Origin: Hofstenia miamia | Lineage: Eukaryota > Xenacoelomorpha > Acoela | NCBI GenBank assembly: GCA_004352715.1 | Contig: SCFE01000024.1 | Location: forward strand, 1,552,776 to 1,616,775 | DNA: 64,000 nt | Direction of reading: 5' to 3' | Shown here: piece after piece, positions 23,391 through 34,789 of the stretch | Layout of the letters: each line of letters opens with the position of its first letter | Numbering within the stretch: the first letter of the stretch is position 1 | Notes under the pieces: model-generated | What the model was told of the DNA's origin: nothing | What the model saw: the letters and a program-made list of their open reading frames with translations, nothing else | Database searches by the model: none | Program-made: the position numbers and the translations under genes

Positions 23391-24700
23391 AGTAATTGTC
23401 AAACGCATTTAAATTCTCAATTAATTTGTAATAGAGCAAAGCCAGATTCCAATATATTTTATATTATTTTATTATTGTAAAGCTATGAAATATGTGTATT
23501 TAAATTTATATATTTCTATATTTTCCTTAATTTTTTATATGCTCCCACGTTTGCTTCATCATTCACTTTTAGTTGCTGAACTTACATTCACGTCTACATT
23601 AGACGTATTCTTAATAACATCACAAATGGTTCAAAAGCAAATGCAACTTCAAAATGAAATTATGATCGCCATGAGCAACAGAGCTGAACAGTAATGACGC
23701 CAAGGAAATATTAGTGGGGAATGGCACGCCTCCTCTCCACTTTTAAACGTACAGTGTACATATATTCAAGGTCTCTGTGTTGAAAATTGAGATTAAAATG
23801 TTGAAGCGTTGCATTCAAATGCAAACTTAAACAGCCCATACAACAGTTTTAATGCTTTATAGTTCAAAAACTAATAAAGCTATGCTCAATCTGAAAGCAC
23901 CTCTTCGGCCCCGCGACCTGCGACACGCCTCAATGGGTTTGGAAGATTTTTGCACGTATCAAGAAACAGTCAAAGTTCTTTGTTGCTTCCGTGGGCTCAA
24001 AGCCTTTTAAATACATGAACATTAGGTATGGAGATAATTTAAATCTGTTTGAAAAATTCAAAATATTAATCTTTTCAAAAACCTCAGGCAAAGCAATATG
24101 GTTTAATAGAAAATTTTCAACATTTTTTAAAGTATGTTTCCCAATAGATCTATCCATCCCCCAAGATTTTCAAATTTGCGAATAGGCTCTGAGAAAATCC
24201 TTTGTAAATGTGGAACAACGTTTTGGCCTTTAAAACGGACGCTAGGCTGTTTATGGTTAACCAATTAGTGTTTCATTATGGTATATTGGATATATGTAGC
24301 AATTGCATAATTTTCGACTTTCATAAATTCAATAATAATATTTGCGATTGAAAGATGTGTTAACATTCACCACTGAGGGATACACAAATTAGTGACAAAA
24401 TCTCTTGTAATGTGTAAAATAGTTCAATCATTATTTACAACTATTGAATTGAAAAAACATTATTGGGTGAATTGAATAGTCTGTCCTTTTTGAGAGGCTA
24501 AGCAAAACTGATAAGTTGATATTAATTAAAAGCAACTATTCAATTTGAGGTTTTGTTTTTGTACTTCTACTTTTCAGTATCATATTTGTCTAATTTTATT
24601 ATAATCTATCAAACGGAACCAGCATAATGAATGTAAATGTTGTAAATTACTAAGAGTAAATTATTTTTCCTTACACCTATGAAGCCATGTTTAATTCACT
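23391..24700. other. non-coding, short chance open frames only
   Basis: A 69-codon frame at 23485-23694 and overlapping frames at 23930-24185 show no domain and no conserved context. I do not call them. Confidence 0.45.
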
Positions 24701-24702
24701 TA

Positions 24703-24800
24703 TGTGCTCCGTGGTTCAGTCGGTGAAAGTAGTTTTGAATACAGGCTGTTGCCCTGCTAGCTGTTTCTAGGTTCAATGGGAAGCACCTTCGTTCCTTGTG
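24703..24800 (+). repeat. tRNA-derived SINE head or tRNA pseudogene
   Basis: TGGTTCAGTCGG (24712-24723) resembles a Pol III A box, and GGTTCAATGGG (24770-24780) resembles a B box (GGTTCGANTCC). The spacing is usual for a tRNA. An acceptor-like GTGCTCC start precedes the A box. The fold is imperfect, so it is not a working tRNA gene. Confidence 0.45.
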
Positions 24801-25945
24801 CGGCTATATAGACCAAAGTTAGGTATGTTAGAAACTTCTAATAATATCTGCACACTGAAATTCTAAATTCCAAATGAAATCTTTTAAGAGTATATGATAT
24901 TAATATACAATTGCAAAACGTTGTTTATGAAATTATTTAGCATTCACTACAACTGTTGTGTAATAGTCTATTTTTCAATTTCAGCCCTTTCTTTTTCAAT
25001 GACTCAGTTCTACCCCAGCCCAGCACATGTCTATCTAATTTTTCAACGCCTGTTAACAGAAGAAAAAACAGGACTGAGAATCATTCAATAGTAAGTCTTG
25101 CTGCATCAACAAAGTACCTTTAGTTACATTTTGAACTTTCCATAATTTGAACTTAATAACCTTTTTCTCTAGTGTTGTTATTAGCATTACTATATCATTC
25201 ACCATATTTGACTGTACGTTAAAAAATATAGAAAACGTATTCAAGTTATTTTCATTTTAACAAAATATAATTTCATAAAAATTTCATAGAAATGACTATA
25301 TTTTGTCATTGCTAGTTTAGCTTAAGTAGTGCATTAAATTGCCCGTGTCATACGTTGCAGACAAGCAAGAATGCGCAATTTTTAATTGGAAAGCTACAAA
25401 TAGATTTTCCAAATTCAAAATATTAATCAATTTCTGCCTTTCATACAATAATTATTAGCAACTTTGAGTATCACTAAATATGTATTTAGACATGGTATAT
25501 GTATATACATGTTTATCTCATTCATCAGGTGTCCGGCAGAAGATCACAATTCTGCCAAATAAGGTTAATGTTATACCTTCAATATACAATGTAGTGAACT
25601 TGGTCGTGGCAGCATAAAATATTTCTTGAGTCATCAAACAGTGCAATACACTCAACAGTCAATGCTACATTATTAGAAAGTACAACAATGTTTTTTAAAT
25701 CGGGAATTAATAATATGTTTCAGCAAAATTCTCAACTGTAAGTGCTCGTGAAAGCATTCTTAGTGAATCTTAAATAATTGGAAATTTTTCTTAAGTAATA
25801 CATTGATAGATTTTCTAGAAGTATGCAATAGATTAATCGACTTTCAATTATTGCAATAATTGCAACATCAATTCTATATTGCCTACATTTGCAGACATAG
25901 AGTGAAACCAATAGTTAATATACATTGAATTATGAGTATAAAATG
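24801..25945. other. non-coding, nothing recognised
   Basis: Only short frames without recognisable motifs. Confidence 0.45.
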
Positions 25946-25949
25946 TTTT

Positions 25950-26870
25950 ATTATCGCACGCGTTTCGACATTCTAATCTGTCATTTTCAAGATAATTAAC
26001 CGCTGTTTTTGCCTTCTTTTCAAAATATATGTAGCTTGCTAAGGTCTTTTTGCTTATTCATTAAAGGTTTTTCAAAGAATTTAATGTGAATATTTTCCGC
26101 TATTTTTGTTTCTCGATGCTTAATGATTATTTTAATATTATTTCTTTTTGGTGGGTGTGTATATAAATATATTTCTGAATTAAGATGACCTCGTATATGT
26201 TATTCTATTCTCGCGCTTAAATGGGTCCCCTAATGTAGGAAGAATTGCGTTCACCACAGTTGAAAATATAGACGAGTCCAGATGATAAATCGATGGGTAC
26301 TTTGTCTTTGTTCGTGAAAATCTCTTGTGTTTTAATCGATGTTAATATTGGAAAAATTTTTGATGCTAATAGATTTTTGTTTAACATTTTGAGTTGTTTC
26401 CTTAATGTTACGGCATTCTTTTTGATATAAGGTAACGTTCAAAATATCTTTGTTTTTTTCTATAACACATTGTTGTTTATTGTTATTGTACTTCAATTTA
26501 GCATTAATCACTTTGTTAATTAATTCTTGTGGATAGTCATTTTTCATTAAATCATTAATAAGTTTGTCTAGGATCTTTGTTAAATTTTCATAATTTGAAC
26601 AACTTGTAAATATTCTATCAACTAGACACTTAATTGTATCTTTCTTATGAACTTCATCACAGTATGACTTGAATGTTATATAAGATCTGTCTTTGTAGAT
26701 TTTTAACACTAATTTGTAATTAGTTCATTTTTATTCTTTGATATTGTGATATCTAGAAAGTTCAAACTATTATCAATTTCATGATAAATTGTAAGTTGAA
26801 GTTCTTTACAGATGTTATTTGAAAAACTTAAAAACTGAAAATAACTGATAGCATGTTTTTTAAAGGTCAG
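25950..26870 (-). pseudogene. Penelope-like retroelement relic (end of RT plus GIY-YIG endonuclease)
   Basis: Minus strand. 26830-26720 reads LQLTIYHEIDNSLNFLDITI, matching the LPFLD region at the end of Penelope-type RTs. 26709-26332 continues with YITFKSYCDEVHKKDTIKCL, SCSNYENLTKILDKLINDL and NDYPQELINKVI, the usual RT-to-endonuclease linker (NGYP motif). At 26290-26225 a shifted frame reads SSGLVYIFNCGERNSSYIRG: the GIY-YIG domain, with GLVY for GIVY and YIR for YIG. 25995-25955 reads, on the minus strand, TGACAGATTAGAATGTCG then AAACGCGTGCG, like the short tail motif of this class. Frameshifts and stops make it dead. Only the 3' third is present. Confidence 0.75.
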
Positions 26871-26879
26871 CGAATTGTT

Positions 26880-27395
26880 CTACCTAAACAATTAGAGAGC
26901 CAAGTTTTAAGTGAGCTCCACTGTAGTCATCAAGGTATTGGGCACACTAAGCAAAGAGCAAAACGAGTAGTATTTTGGCCGGGTATGAATAATAATATTG
27001 AATATATTATTTCGTCATGCCAGAAATGTTGATTGCAGTAATACTACCTTCAGAAAGAACCATTTATGCAAGTTAAGATTCCAGAAATTCCGTTTACTTT
27101 AACATTTTTTATGCCACAGGAAGAGAGTGGTCAGTATATGTAGAATGGGCGTCAGACCGGACATCTGCGAGAGACTTAGGGCAAAAGAAGAATACCTAGA
27201 CAGCAATCAATTTTACTTCGTTTTATTATTATTTATCTAGTAGCGCCGACTAAGATTACAAGCTGATGAAGTCCCACCAACTAGTAGCCGAAAATTTAAA
27301 GTTTTGTGGTAGGTAGCAATTAGACACGAAGTGTCAACTCCACACAATCCTCAAAATAATGGATTTGCTGAAGCAGCGGCAGAGTTTTGACCTGG
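26880..27395 (+). pseudogene. Ty3-type LTR retrotransposon integrase fragment
   Basis: 26870-27030 reads IVLPKQLESQVLSELHCSHQ then GIGHTKQRAKRVVFWPGM and SSCQKC, the HHCC zinc-binding domain of Ty3/gypsy integrases (H-x3-H and C-x2-C visible). After a stop, QKEPFMQVKIPEIPF matches the stretch leading into the catalytic core. Near 27320-27385 a different frame reads VSTPHNPQNNGFAEAA, the core motif (SSPxxPxxNGxxE) with the catalytic Glu present. Frameshifts and deletions lie between. No LTRs are visible. It abuts the Penelope-like relic. Confidence 0.72.
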
Positions 27396-27399
27396 CTTT

Positions 27400-28670
27400 A
27401 TTTTGAAGGAATGCCCGTCCCGGTTATTCTTATTCCCGGGGCCGTCTCGTTTCCGTTGAGATCAGAACTTCATTTCATAATAGACAATTCTTAAATATTT
27501 TGCTTAAAAAAAGCTATCAAATAAATCAAAGGCGTGAAGACTACGCATTCAAAAATCCGGATTTATTGATTAATTGCAGCAATTCAAGTGAATGCACTTG
27601 TTTAGGGCTGTGTAGTGAGCGTTTTGCTGAGCGAAGTAATCCAGCTTTGAAAAGTCTCTTTCATTCTCCCCAACTGTACTTTAAACAAAAAACAATTTTC
27701 TTGCGACATTTGTGAACACGGAATTGGCGCATCAGGGGTAGTTGGTGATTAATGTGAATCAAGTTCAAGCTGTGAGTAACCATTAATTTCAAACAAAGCA
27801 TCTAATGATCAGAGACCGGATAATAGTTTCTAAAAAAATCGTCAACTATTCAAAAATTGCTATAAATTCGCCAAACTAGTTTTTTAATTGTTGTTCAAAA
27901 CTGACTATCAAATTCCCTTTGTTGTAAAAAAAAATAATTGACAACATATTAACTGCATACATCCAGATGTCTTTTCACATGCCTGGCCAATTAAATGACC
28001 TCTATTTTTTATTATTGGAGACTTCTCTCCAAATGCTTTTTTTTAATAGTATGACTTGTTTTTTCCTTTGGCATTACAATCAAAATTTATTTCCCAATGT
28101 CCATACAAATAAAGGGATGCACTATCCAACACAAAGCTGCCAACTCTCGTTTTGTTGAAAGGCATATTTTTGGAAGACTACTTGAGCTAATACTTTTGCA
28201 AAATTAAGGATTTCATTTTTTGATAGACTTTTTAACAAAAAATTCAAAGAATCAAATTTGGATGGGAGGAGGCCCACTGTGCAAGGCTCTGCTCTGAGTC
28301 TACAAGATAATTAAATATATTAATGGATGCTGACTCCGATACAATTTTATATTTCACTACAATTCTTACACCATTTATTTATAGTTGCTAAAACTATTGT
28401 CTGATTTCTGGAAATAAGTTAAGTAATAAATATACACGATATATACAACGGTACAAAACTACAAACTAGCTACAAAATATTACAAATAAAACATGATAAA
28501 AACAGGATAAAAATACAATTATTAACAAATAAAATGCAATTAAAATAAATTATGCTACTATATTTTGGAAATAATTTAGTATTGTACTTGCACCAATCTT
28601 ATCTTGATTTCTCAAATAAGTTTTTTTAGCAATTTTTATATTTCATTAGTGGTGCAGCCCAGGGTGGCAA
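27400..28670. other. non-coding, nothing recognised
   Basis: Short frames at 27500-27715 and 27967-28158 have no recognisable domains. Confidence 0.4.
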
Positions 28671-28677
28671 GGGTTAG

Positions 28678-28832
28678 TAGTATTGGAAAATTAACCATGC
28701 GTTTCCCTTTAGTATACAATCCACTATGCTATATAAAACATGTAGTGCTTGAAGGATTTCCCTGAAATAGTATTGGAAAATTAACCATGCGTTTCCCTTT
28801 AGTATACAATCCACTATGCTATATAAAACCCA
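28678..28832. repeat. 62-bp direct duplication
   Basis: TAGTATTGGAAAATTAACCA and the following roughly 42 bases occur at about 28678-28740 and again at 28770-28832 with no visible change. It is a recent local duplication or an assembly slip. Confidence 0.8.
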
Positions 28833-29141
28833 CTCTTAAATTAATGTTAATGGCATTTTTTCATGTTAGTTTTGTCAATCATTTGCAAATACAACTCGGG
28901 TTAAAATCTGACTGTCTGACCCATGGGTCAGGTTGTGGGTTCTACATACTATGGTTCTGTCGTGCGGGCTGTCGGTCAAAATATGTGACCCGTTTGCCAT
29001 TCTGATGCAGCCTACCAATGTTTAGATTGTTCCCCACAAACTTTAATTGTGAAAGAAGACTGTCAAACATTATTTCTTTTTCTGATTTTATTAATGCAAG
29101 CGTTTGTCCATTTTTTGCTTTTAATAAATTGATTTAGCACA

Positions 29142-29394
29142 GTGGGCATGGAGCAAAACTGCAACAAGTGCGAAATTTCAGTTTTGAGATATACATGCTT
29201 TTGTGTTTAATGAATATCACAGAAAGACTTTTTGAGTGAATATGTTACACTTTTGCACAAGATAACCGCCTCTATTATGCGTAAAAACCCAAACTGAGGT
29301 TTTAGAAACAAAGTAAGTCAAGAAAACTGATCAACGAGTCAAAAAGGTAAAAAACGTGAAAATGTGACTTGTTACACTTTTGCTCCAGGTCCAC
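29142..29394. mobile_element. short inverted-repeat MITE
   Basis: GTGGGCATGGAGCAAAACTG on the left faces GTGGACCTGGAGCAAAAGTG (reverse complement of the right end), then AACAAGT on both sides. It is about 253 bp and non-coding. The tip (CAGTGGGC) resembles Tc1-type MITEs. No clear target duplication. Confidence 0.55.
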
Positions 29395-29647
29395 GAAACA
29401 TTGTTGATATAGACCAGTTGAAATTTCTTGCTGCAGAACTGACAATGCTATTAATAAAAATACAGTCGTACGTAAACTATCTCACAGAGTTGTAACCGGG
29501 TCCTTTAAACCATAACCCAAGTCCAGCCCGGTCCTTTGCTGGGCCCTTCATATCCAAAACGTGATAAGAATTTTTGGTACTTTTGCGTTATCTCCCCCAC
29601 TCAAATGTTTGCAAAAATACGCTAATTTATCCACTTCCTGATTATAT

Positions 29648-29803
29648 CCTAAACCCCAAACCTAACCCACATCATATTCTAAATCGTAACCCTAACTCCA
29701 AACCTAACTCTAACCATATCCCTAACCATAACCCTAACCCTAGCCCCAACACAAAACATAACCCTAACTTTAAGCTAAATTCTATCCTAACCCTAATCTT
29801 ACC
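29648..29803 (-). repeat. degenerate telomere-like tract, CCCTAA orientation
   Basis: Many CCTAACC and CCCTAACTC units, irregular, inside the left arm of the TA-flanked element. Confidence 0.85.
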
Positions 29804-31434
29804 CGAAACCAGTGTCGCAGAAAGCAATTTAGCATTGAGAGAGCAAAGATTATGCTATTTACGAATTAATTTTTCAGGCATTTGTATTTGAAGTTCTTTT
29901 TCTTATCAAAAATAAAATTAATGTGATCTAACTCTACATAAATGACTATGTTATTCGTATATTTAATATCCTGCAGTGCCATCTTCATGCACACATATTT
30001 CATAGGCACTGATTACATAATTTTTTTCTAAACTCTTTCAACAAATCATTAGAAATCAGTAATTTTCACAAAATTTGGAATGGTTTTCATTATTAAAATA
30101 GTTTTTAAAATGAAAATCAACGGCATTAGTCCTTGTCCATGTTCATATTTTACCAAGAAACTTATCATAATTAAGCGCGGGCACATGTTGTGTATGAATG
30201 ACTTAGGCCAAAACATGAGGATTGGACTTATAAATGTAAACGTATAGGTAATGAGCATTTAAATTATTAACACTGAATTTCTCAGAATATAAATTTAGAG
30301 CTGGGTTTTTGTTTGTACTGTGAAGTCGTCATAGTTCATGCTTTGTATTGGGTTATTTTCATATTAAATTCAATATTTATATCTTCATACAACTCTTCCA
30401 TCAGATATTTGAAAATTGCGTGTGCGAGTTTCGTGGGTGTAGATCAAATTGATTGTGCAAGTGAAAATTGCCTACAGGAGTTTGATTATTTGGAAAATGT
30501 ATTCTGAGATTAGGTTTAGGTTAGGCATAAAAATATGTATCCGTCATTGTATATGTATATAAAATTAGTGAGATTTATATTTGCCTCTTTGTTCAATAAC
30601 TATTTTCTAATAATATGTTATATTTCAATTAAATAGCTTAACTAATTATTTTTTAACATAAATTGTACCTTTGAAAAAGAATTTTACTCTATGTGCAGAT
30701 GTAGACTCAAAATGATCAGTGATATCATTAATAGAAGAGGACAATTCACTGTGATATTGAATCAAGAGAATTGTCTATAAATGATCTCCACTCAAAAACT
30801 GATCAATACAAAACATTTTGTCTACATTTTCGAACAGGACTACCCAAGTACTTGAAGAGCAAAATTCAGAGTTGATTTGTGATCTATGAACATTTAATAT
30901 TTTTTGGAAATCATCAAGTGTTAAAGGAATTCATGAGAAGCTTGCAATTAATAAATAAACGGATAATTTTTTTGTAGAAAACAACTTTTTCAGCTAAGCA
31001 ATTGATGTTTTGCAATGTCTGTCATCTCTGCCCAAGACTATAGCATTGAGTGTCGGTAACTCACTATTTCTTGCATGTTTTTTCGAATTATTACACGATT
31101 TTTTCACCTCTGTCATCCCACTTCCGGCGCCAATGCTCGAAACCATAAACCATAAACAATATACTATGTTATTCATCATGGCAGAATCGCTCATTGAAAG
31201 CATATTCATTTATATTTATGTAAAAAAAGTAACTACGTGAAAAAATATGAGGGAAAAGACACTGTTTTAATTGAATAAACATTGCCAAATCTTATAATTG
31301 CTTTGTAAACAAACAAAAGCCGCGTGGTTGAACCACTAATTAGTCTATTAATAGTAGTATATTCTATTAATTTTATAATTCATATTGAAACTTACTGATA
31401 TTAATAATAAGTTTGCATATTCCTTCTACATAAT

Positions 31435-31683
31435 GTGTGGGGTATGGTTTGGCTTAGGGTTAGGATTAAGTTGCGGGTTGGCTCAGTTTAGGGTTATGGT
31501 TTGGGTTATGTAAAAGTTAGAGTTAGGGTTAGGACTATAATGATTATATTGATAAACTAGCATATTTAAGGCCAAACTATGCTACTATAAGGAGCCCTCC
31601 TATTAACTGACAGCTAATTAGGTAGGGGCTAGGGCTGCGGTTTGAGTTAGTGTTGAAGTTGGGGAAGGGGGTTTGGCTTAGGT
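31435..31683 (+). repeat. degenerate telomere-like tract, TTAGGG orientation
   Basis: Units such as TTAGGGTTAGGA and GTTTAGGGTTATGG, interrupted near 31540-31615 by a copy of the element's subterminal box. Confidence 0.85.
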
Positions 31684-31963
31684 CTATAATTATTATATTG
31701 ATGAACTAGAGAGCATATTTTTGCAATTATTTGAATGGGGAGATAACGCAAAAGTACTGAATTTTTGTACATAAAGAAATTAAGCATATTATTAAAAATT
31801 CTAAAGTGAAAATATTTTTGCATCAACTGCACTTTTTAACAAAAAAGTTCAATCCTGATGGCAACAAAAGTGATTAGCTGCTGGAAAAAGATTTTAATGG
31901 ACATTTTAAATGGTTAATAGTTGTATTGCAGTTTTAATAATAAATATATGTTTATGTTACATC

Positions 31964-32346
31964 CAGGCCCTTAGCCAGCATAATCACCTGAGGAGGGTCG
32001 ATGCGCATTTAGGAGGGGTTAATGGGAATTTCGACTTTCTTTATAATATAAAATAAAATTTTACCAACTCTGTACGCCATCCATGGGCGTACACGGATTT
32101 TCTAACTTGTGAGGTCCTCTAGTATAGTGATCAAGTAAGCGACCAAAGGCGGGGTGAAGCCCTGCGAAAATGGCAAAATAGACCTTAGAATTGCTTTATT
32201 AGGAGCAATGTTACAACAATTAAATTAACAAATTTTATTTCTACATGCTGATTTTGCTTTTAGCCTGCTTGTCTAGGAGGGGTTGCCTGACCTTCCAGGG
32301 GGAGGGTGGTTCGAACCGTCCTAACCCCCCCGTGGCTAAGGGCCTG
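31964..32346. mobile_element. hAT-type MITE with perfect 8-bp target duplication
   Basis: 383 bp. It starts CAGGCCCTTAGCCA and ends TGGCTAAGGGCCTG (perfect 14-bp inverted repeats), flanked on both sides by GTTACATC (31956-31963 and 32347-32354). Subterminal G-rich patches (GAGGAGGG, GGAGGGGTT) are near both ends. It encodes nothing. The perfect duplication marks it as one of the youngest insertions here. Confidence 0.88.
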
Positions 32347-32551
32347 GTTACATCACATAAAAATACTACGAACGTATGCAGCATTCCCCTTGCAAATATG
32401 CAATTAAAACCCAGTGTATTGTCTAAGTATTGTAAAGTTTACGCTGGGACACCTAAAGTATAAATGAAATTGATTGGCGCTAGGTATTTCTAAGGCAGTT
32501 TCTGAGTGAATTGTAATTATTTTCGACGTGGATTTACTTTTTGATGCATAA

Positions 32552-34675
32552 CACTGCCCAACACTGAAATTTTTAATAAAATAAATATATGCCTATTAGG
32601 TAGAGTTGATTGTGTTGATTCTAAAAATGTATACTTTTCAGTCTCAGACGTCTAGATTTTTCTCTAATTTTATGTTTTTATTTTATCAGATTTAGGTCAG
32701 TGGGGGCATGTGTATGTTATATATCAGTATTATAAGAATGAAGTAATTTAGTGTTTTTAAATAAATACTTCATCAAAAATTATTTGGTGTTATTTTCAGC
32801 TTTTTAAATTAAATTTAGTTGCAGCTAACGTGTTGGCTTCATTCGCGTAAATGTGCTCATTAAAGACAACAAAATAAATGAATCGTAAGTTTTGACGCTT
32901 GTGATGGGAAAATGCAAAGATGACTGAGCACGTGCCGCCACAACTCTCTTCATTCTCTCATTGTTTTACTTTCAATGATACTTTTGAGAATTAATGGCGC
33001 ACCGATCGCGTCTTAAAGATCCAAATAAATTTTGCTATATATGTGGAGAGTTTATTTTCAGGGGTGATGATGTCCGCATTTCAGCTCTGATACGACAAAG
33101 ATATTTGGACTATTTCAAAATGGCTCTTACTACGACAAAGCTTTCGCTCCTCATGTTATATGCAAAGGCTTGTTTTCATGGGAAACAGGCAAATTGAAAA
33201 GACTGCCCTTCTCTACATCAATGTCATGGCGTGAACAAGCAGAAAAACAGCGAAAAACATTCAATATCCCAACTTAGCTTCCGCTATTAGACCTCTTCCT
33301 TTCACAGACTGAGATGATATCCCCGTAACAAACAAATCTTCTCTGGAAATGGAAAGCGATTCGACGGTAGAGTAGCTTCTAGATCAGAAAGTGATGCAGA
33401 ATGGCCGGGATCTTCAAATGAACCTACACAACTTGATGCTCTCGTTAGGAGTCTCCATCTTTCTAAAGATGATTCATACATTATGTCCAGGATGCTTAAA
33501 ACTTGTGGCGTTCTAAAGCCAGATACACGAATTACAGTGTACAGGCATCGTGAAGAAAAATATGTTCCGTACTGAAGTGATCAAATCTATGTTGCAACTC
33601 ATTCATTACGAGAGATATCAATGGAATGTTGGAGGAGATTTAAAAATTTTTGACAGGGCTCCAACTAGGCTATGTAAAACATGGGTGCTTTTTGTGTCTA
33701 TTTGATTGCCGGTCTCGATCCCAACACTATGTTCAATCAGATTGGCCATTAAGAAACGCATTTGTTATTGGCGAAAAAAATATTAAGCAAACGCCATTGG
33801 TCAAATGGAACGTATATTGCTTCCACCTCTGCATTTTTCACTTGGAATTGTGAAGCTAAAAACGTATTGCACGAACTCTTTCCACGATAGTCAAGTCGCA
33901 AAACTAAGTGAAGGAATCTCATTGGGCCCGATATTGTCAAGCTAATGAAAAATGAGAGGTTTAAATCTCTTCTTAGTCAGAATGAGTTGCGGGCATGGGT
34001 CGCCATTATCAACGTAAAGCAAAATTTTTCTTGATCGAATTTCAGAATTACATCACAGAAATGTTGTCTGGTTTTCAAATTGTTGGAGTTAATATGTCGC
34101 TGAAAATTCATTTTCTGGACAGTCATATTTCTTTTTTCCCAGACGATCTTAGGAAAATTAGCGATCAACATGGAGAACGCTTCCATCAGGTCATCTCTGT
34201 TATCGAAAGCAGATACAGTGGTAGAGCAGATGAACGAATGCTTGCTGATTTTTGTTGGTTCTTGAAAATTGGAAATCTATGTTAACTGGTGTCGTTAGTT
34301 TGCAACGCCTTTTCTCATATTTCATTTATACAAGTTGTTTCTGCATAAAATCTAGTCTATATTTTTCTCTTTTAACGATTTTTTTAATTAAATAGTCAAT
34401 GTTTGTGTGAACATTGGTGGGAAAGTATCAAGTAAAACTTGTGGCTTGATTATATGAATAATTTAGTTGGCTATCTAATTCTCATTTGGCTAAACACAGA
34501 AAATAACACTAGAAAAAGTAAAAAAATCTTGATTTTTATAAATATAAAATTCCTCAAAATCTAGACGTCTAGTAGGCAAATGAGTATCATTTTTGTAATT
34601 AGCGCAAAAAATTGATCTAAGCAGAAAGTGTTTCGTTCTATTAAAAATTTCAAACTTCAATTTTGTCAGGCAGTG
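32552..34675 (+). mobile_element. CACTG-ended (CACTA/CMC-like) DNA transposon, about 2.1 kb
   Basis: Ends CACTGCCCAACA on the left and CACTGCCTGACA (reverse complement) on the right, with GAAATTTTTAATA shortly inside both. TAA on each side (32549-32551 and 34676-34678) is a 3-bp target duplication. A second inverted pair, AGACGTCTAGATTTT, lies near 32647 and 34556. CACTG tips with a 3-bp duplication are typical of animal EnSpm/CACTA elements. It encloses the broken coding region 32994-34285. Confidence 0.65.
32994..34285 (+). pseudogene. transposase-like protein of the CACTG element (frameshifted)
   Basis: Reads in at least three frames. N-terminus NKFCYICGEFIFRGDD (a Cys-x2-Cys start) then LIRQRYLDYF. 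About 33370-33575 gives QLDALVRSLHLSKDDSYIMS and ITVYRHREEKYVPY. 33650-33770 gives LGYVKHGCFLCLFDCRSR and QSDWPLRNAF. 33995-34285 gives MSLKIHFLDSHISFFPDDL, QHGERFHQ and ERMLADFCWFLK. I recognise this order of motifs from a repetitive, probably transposon-borne protein family common in invertebrate genomes. Its superfamily is inferred here from the CACTG ends, not from a catalytic triad. Missing against the family as I remember it are parts of the second quarter and the middle. Not functional. Confidence 0.6.
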
Positions 34676-34789
34676 TAATTAGTCAATTGAATATAATAGT
34701 CGATATAATACTGTAATGTAAGACCCATAATTGTCTTAAACAGCTCCAAGAAAAGAATGTTTACTTAAGAATTTTTCTCATTAACTTTG

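Larger units (their letters stand above)
29580..31754. mobile_element. TA-flanked DNA transposon with telomere-like inverted arms
   Basis: The ends CTTTTGCGTTATCTCCCC are identical for 18 bases, and similarity continues over about 45 bp (CTCAAAT and TTGCAAAAATA in both). The element is bounded by TA at 29578-29579 and 31755-31756, the target duplication of Tc1/mariner-type elements. Just inside each end is a tract of degenerate telomere-like repeats, CCCTAA-type on the left (29648-29803) and TTAGGG-type on the right (31435-31683), so they are inverted relative to each other. The middle has no recognisable transposase; a 76-codon frame near 31010 looks like chance. The right arm contains two rounds of the tract plus a TATAATNATTATATTGAT box. 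Confidence 0.65.

Noticed and set aside
31010-31240. 76-codon frame in the middle of the TA-flanked element as its transposase
   Set aside because: No DDE motif or helix-turn-helix; also open on the other strand.
29648-31683. Chromosome end or telomere fusion
   Set aside because: The tracts are degenerate, point away from each other in the wrong way for a head-to-head fusion point, and lie inside a transposon with TA duplications.
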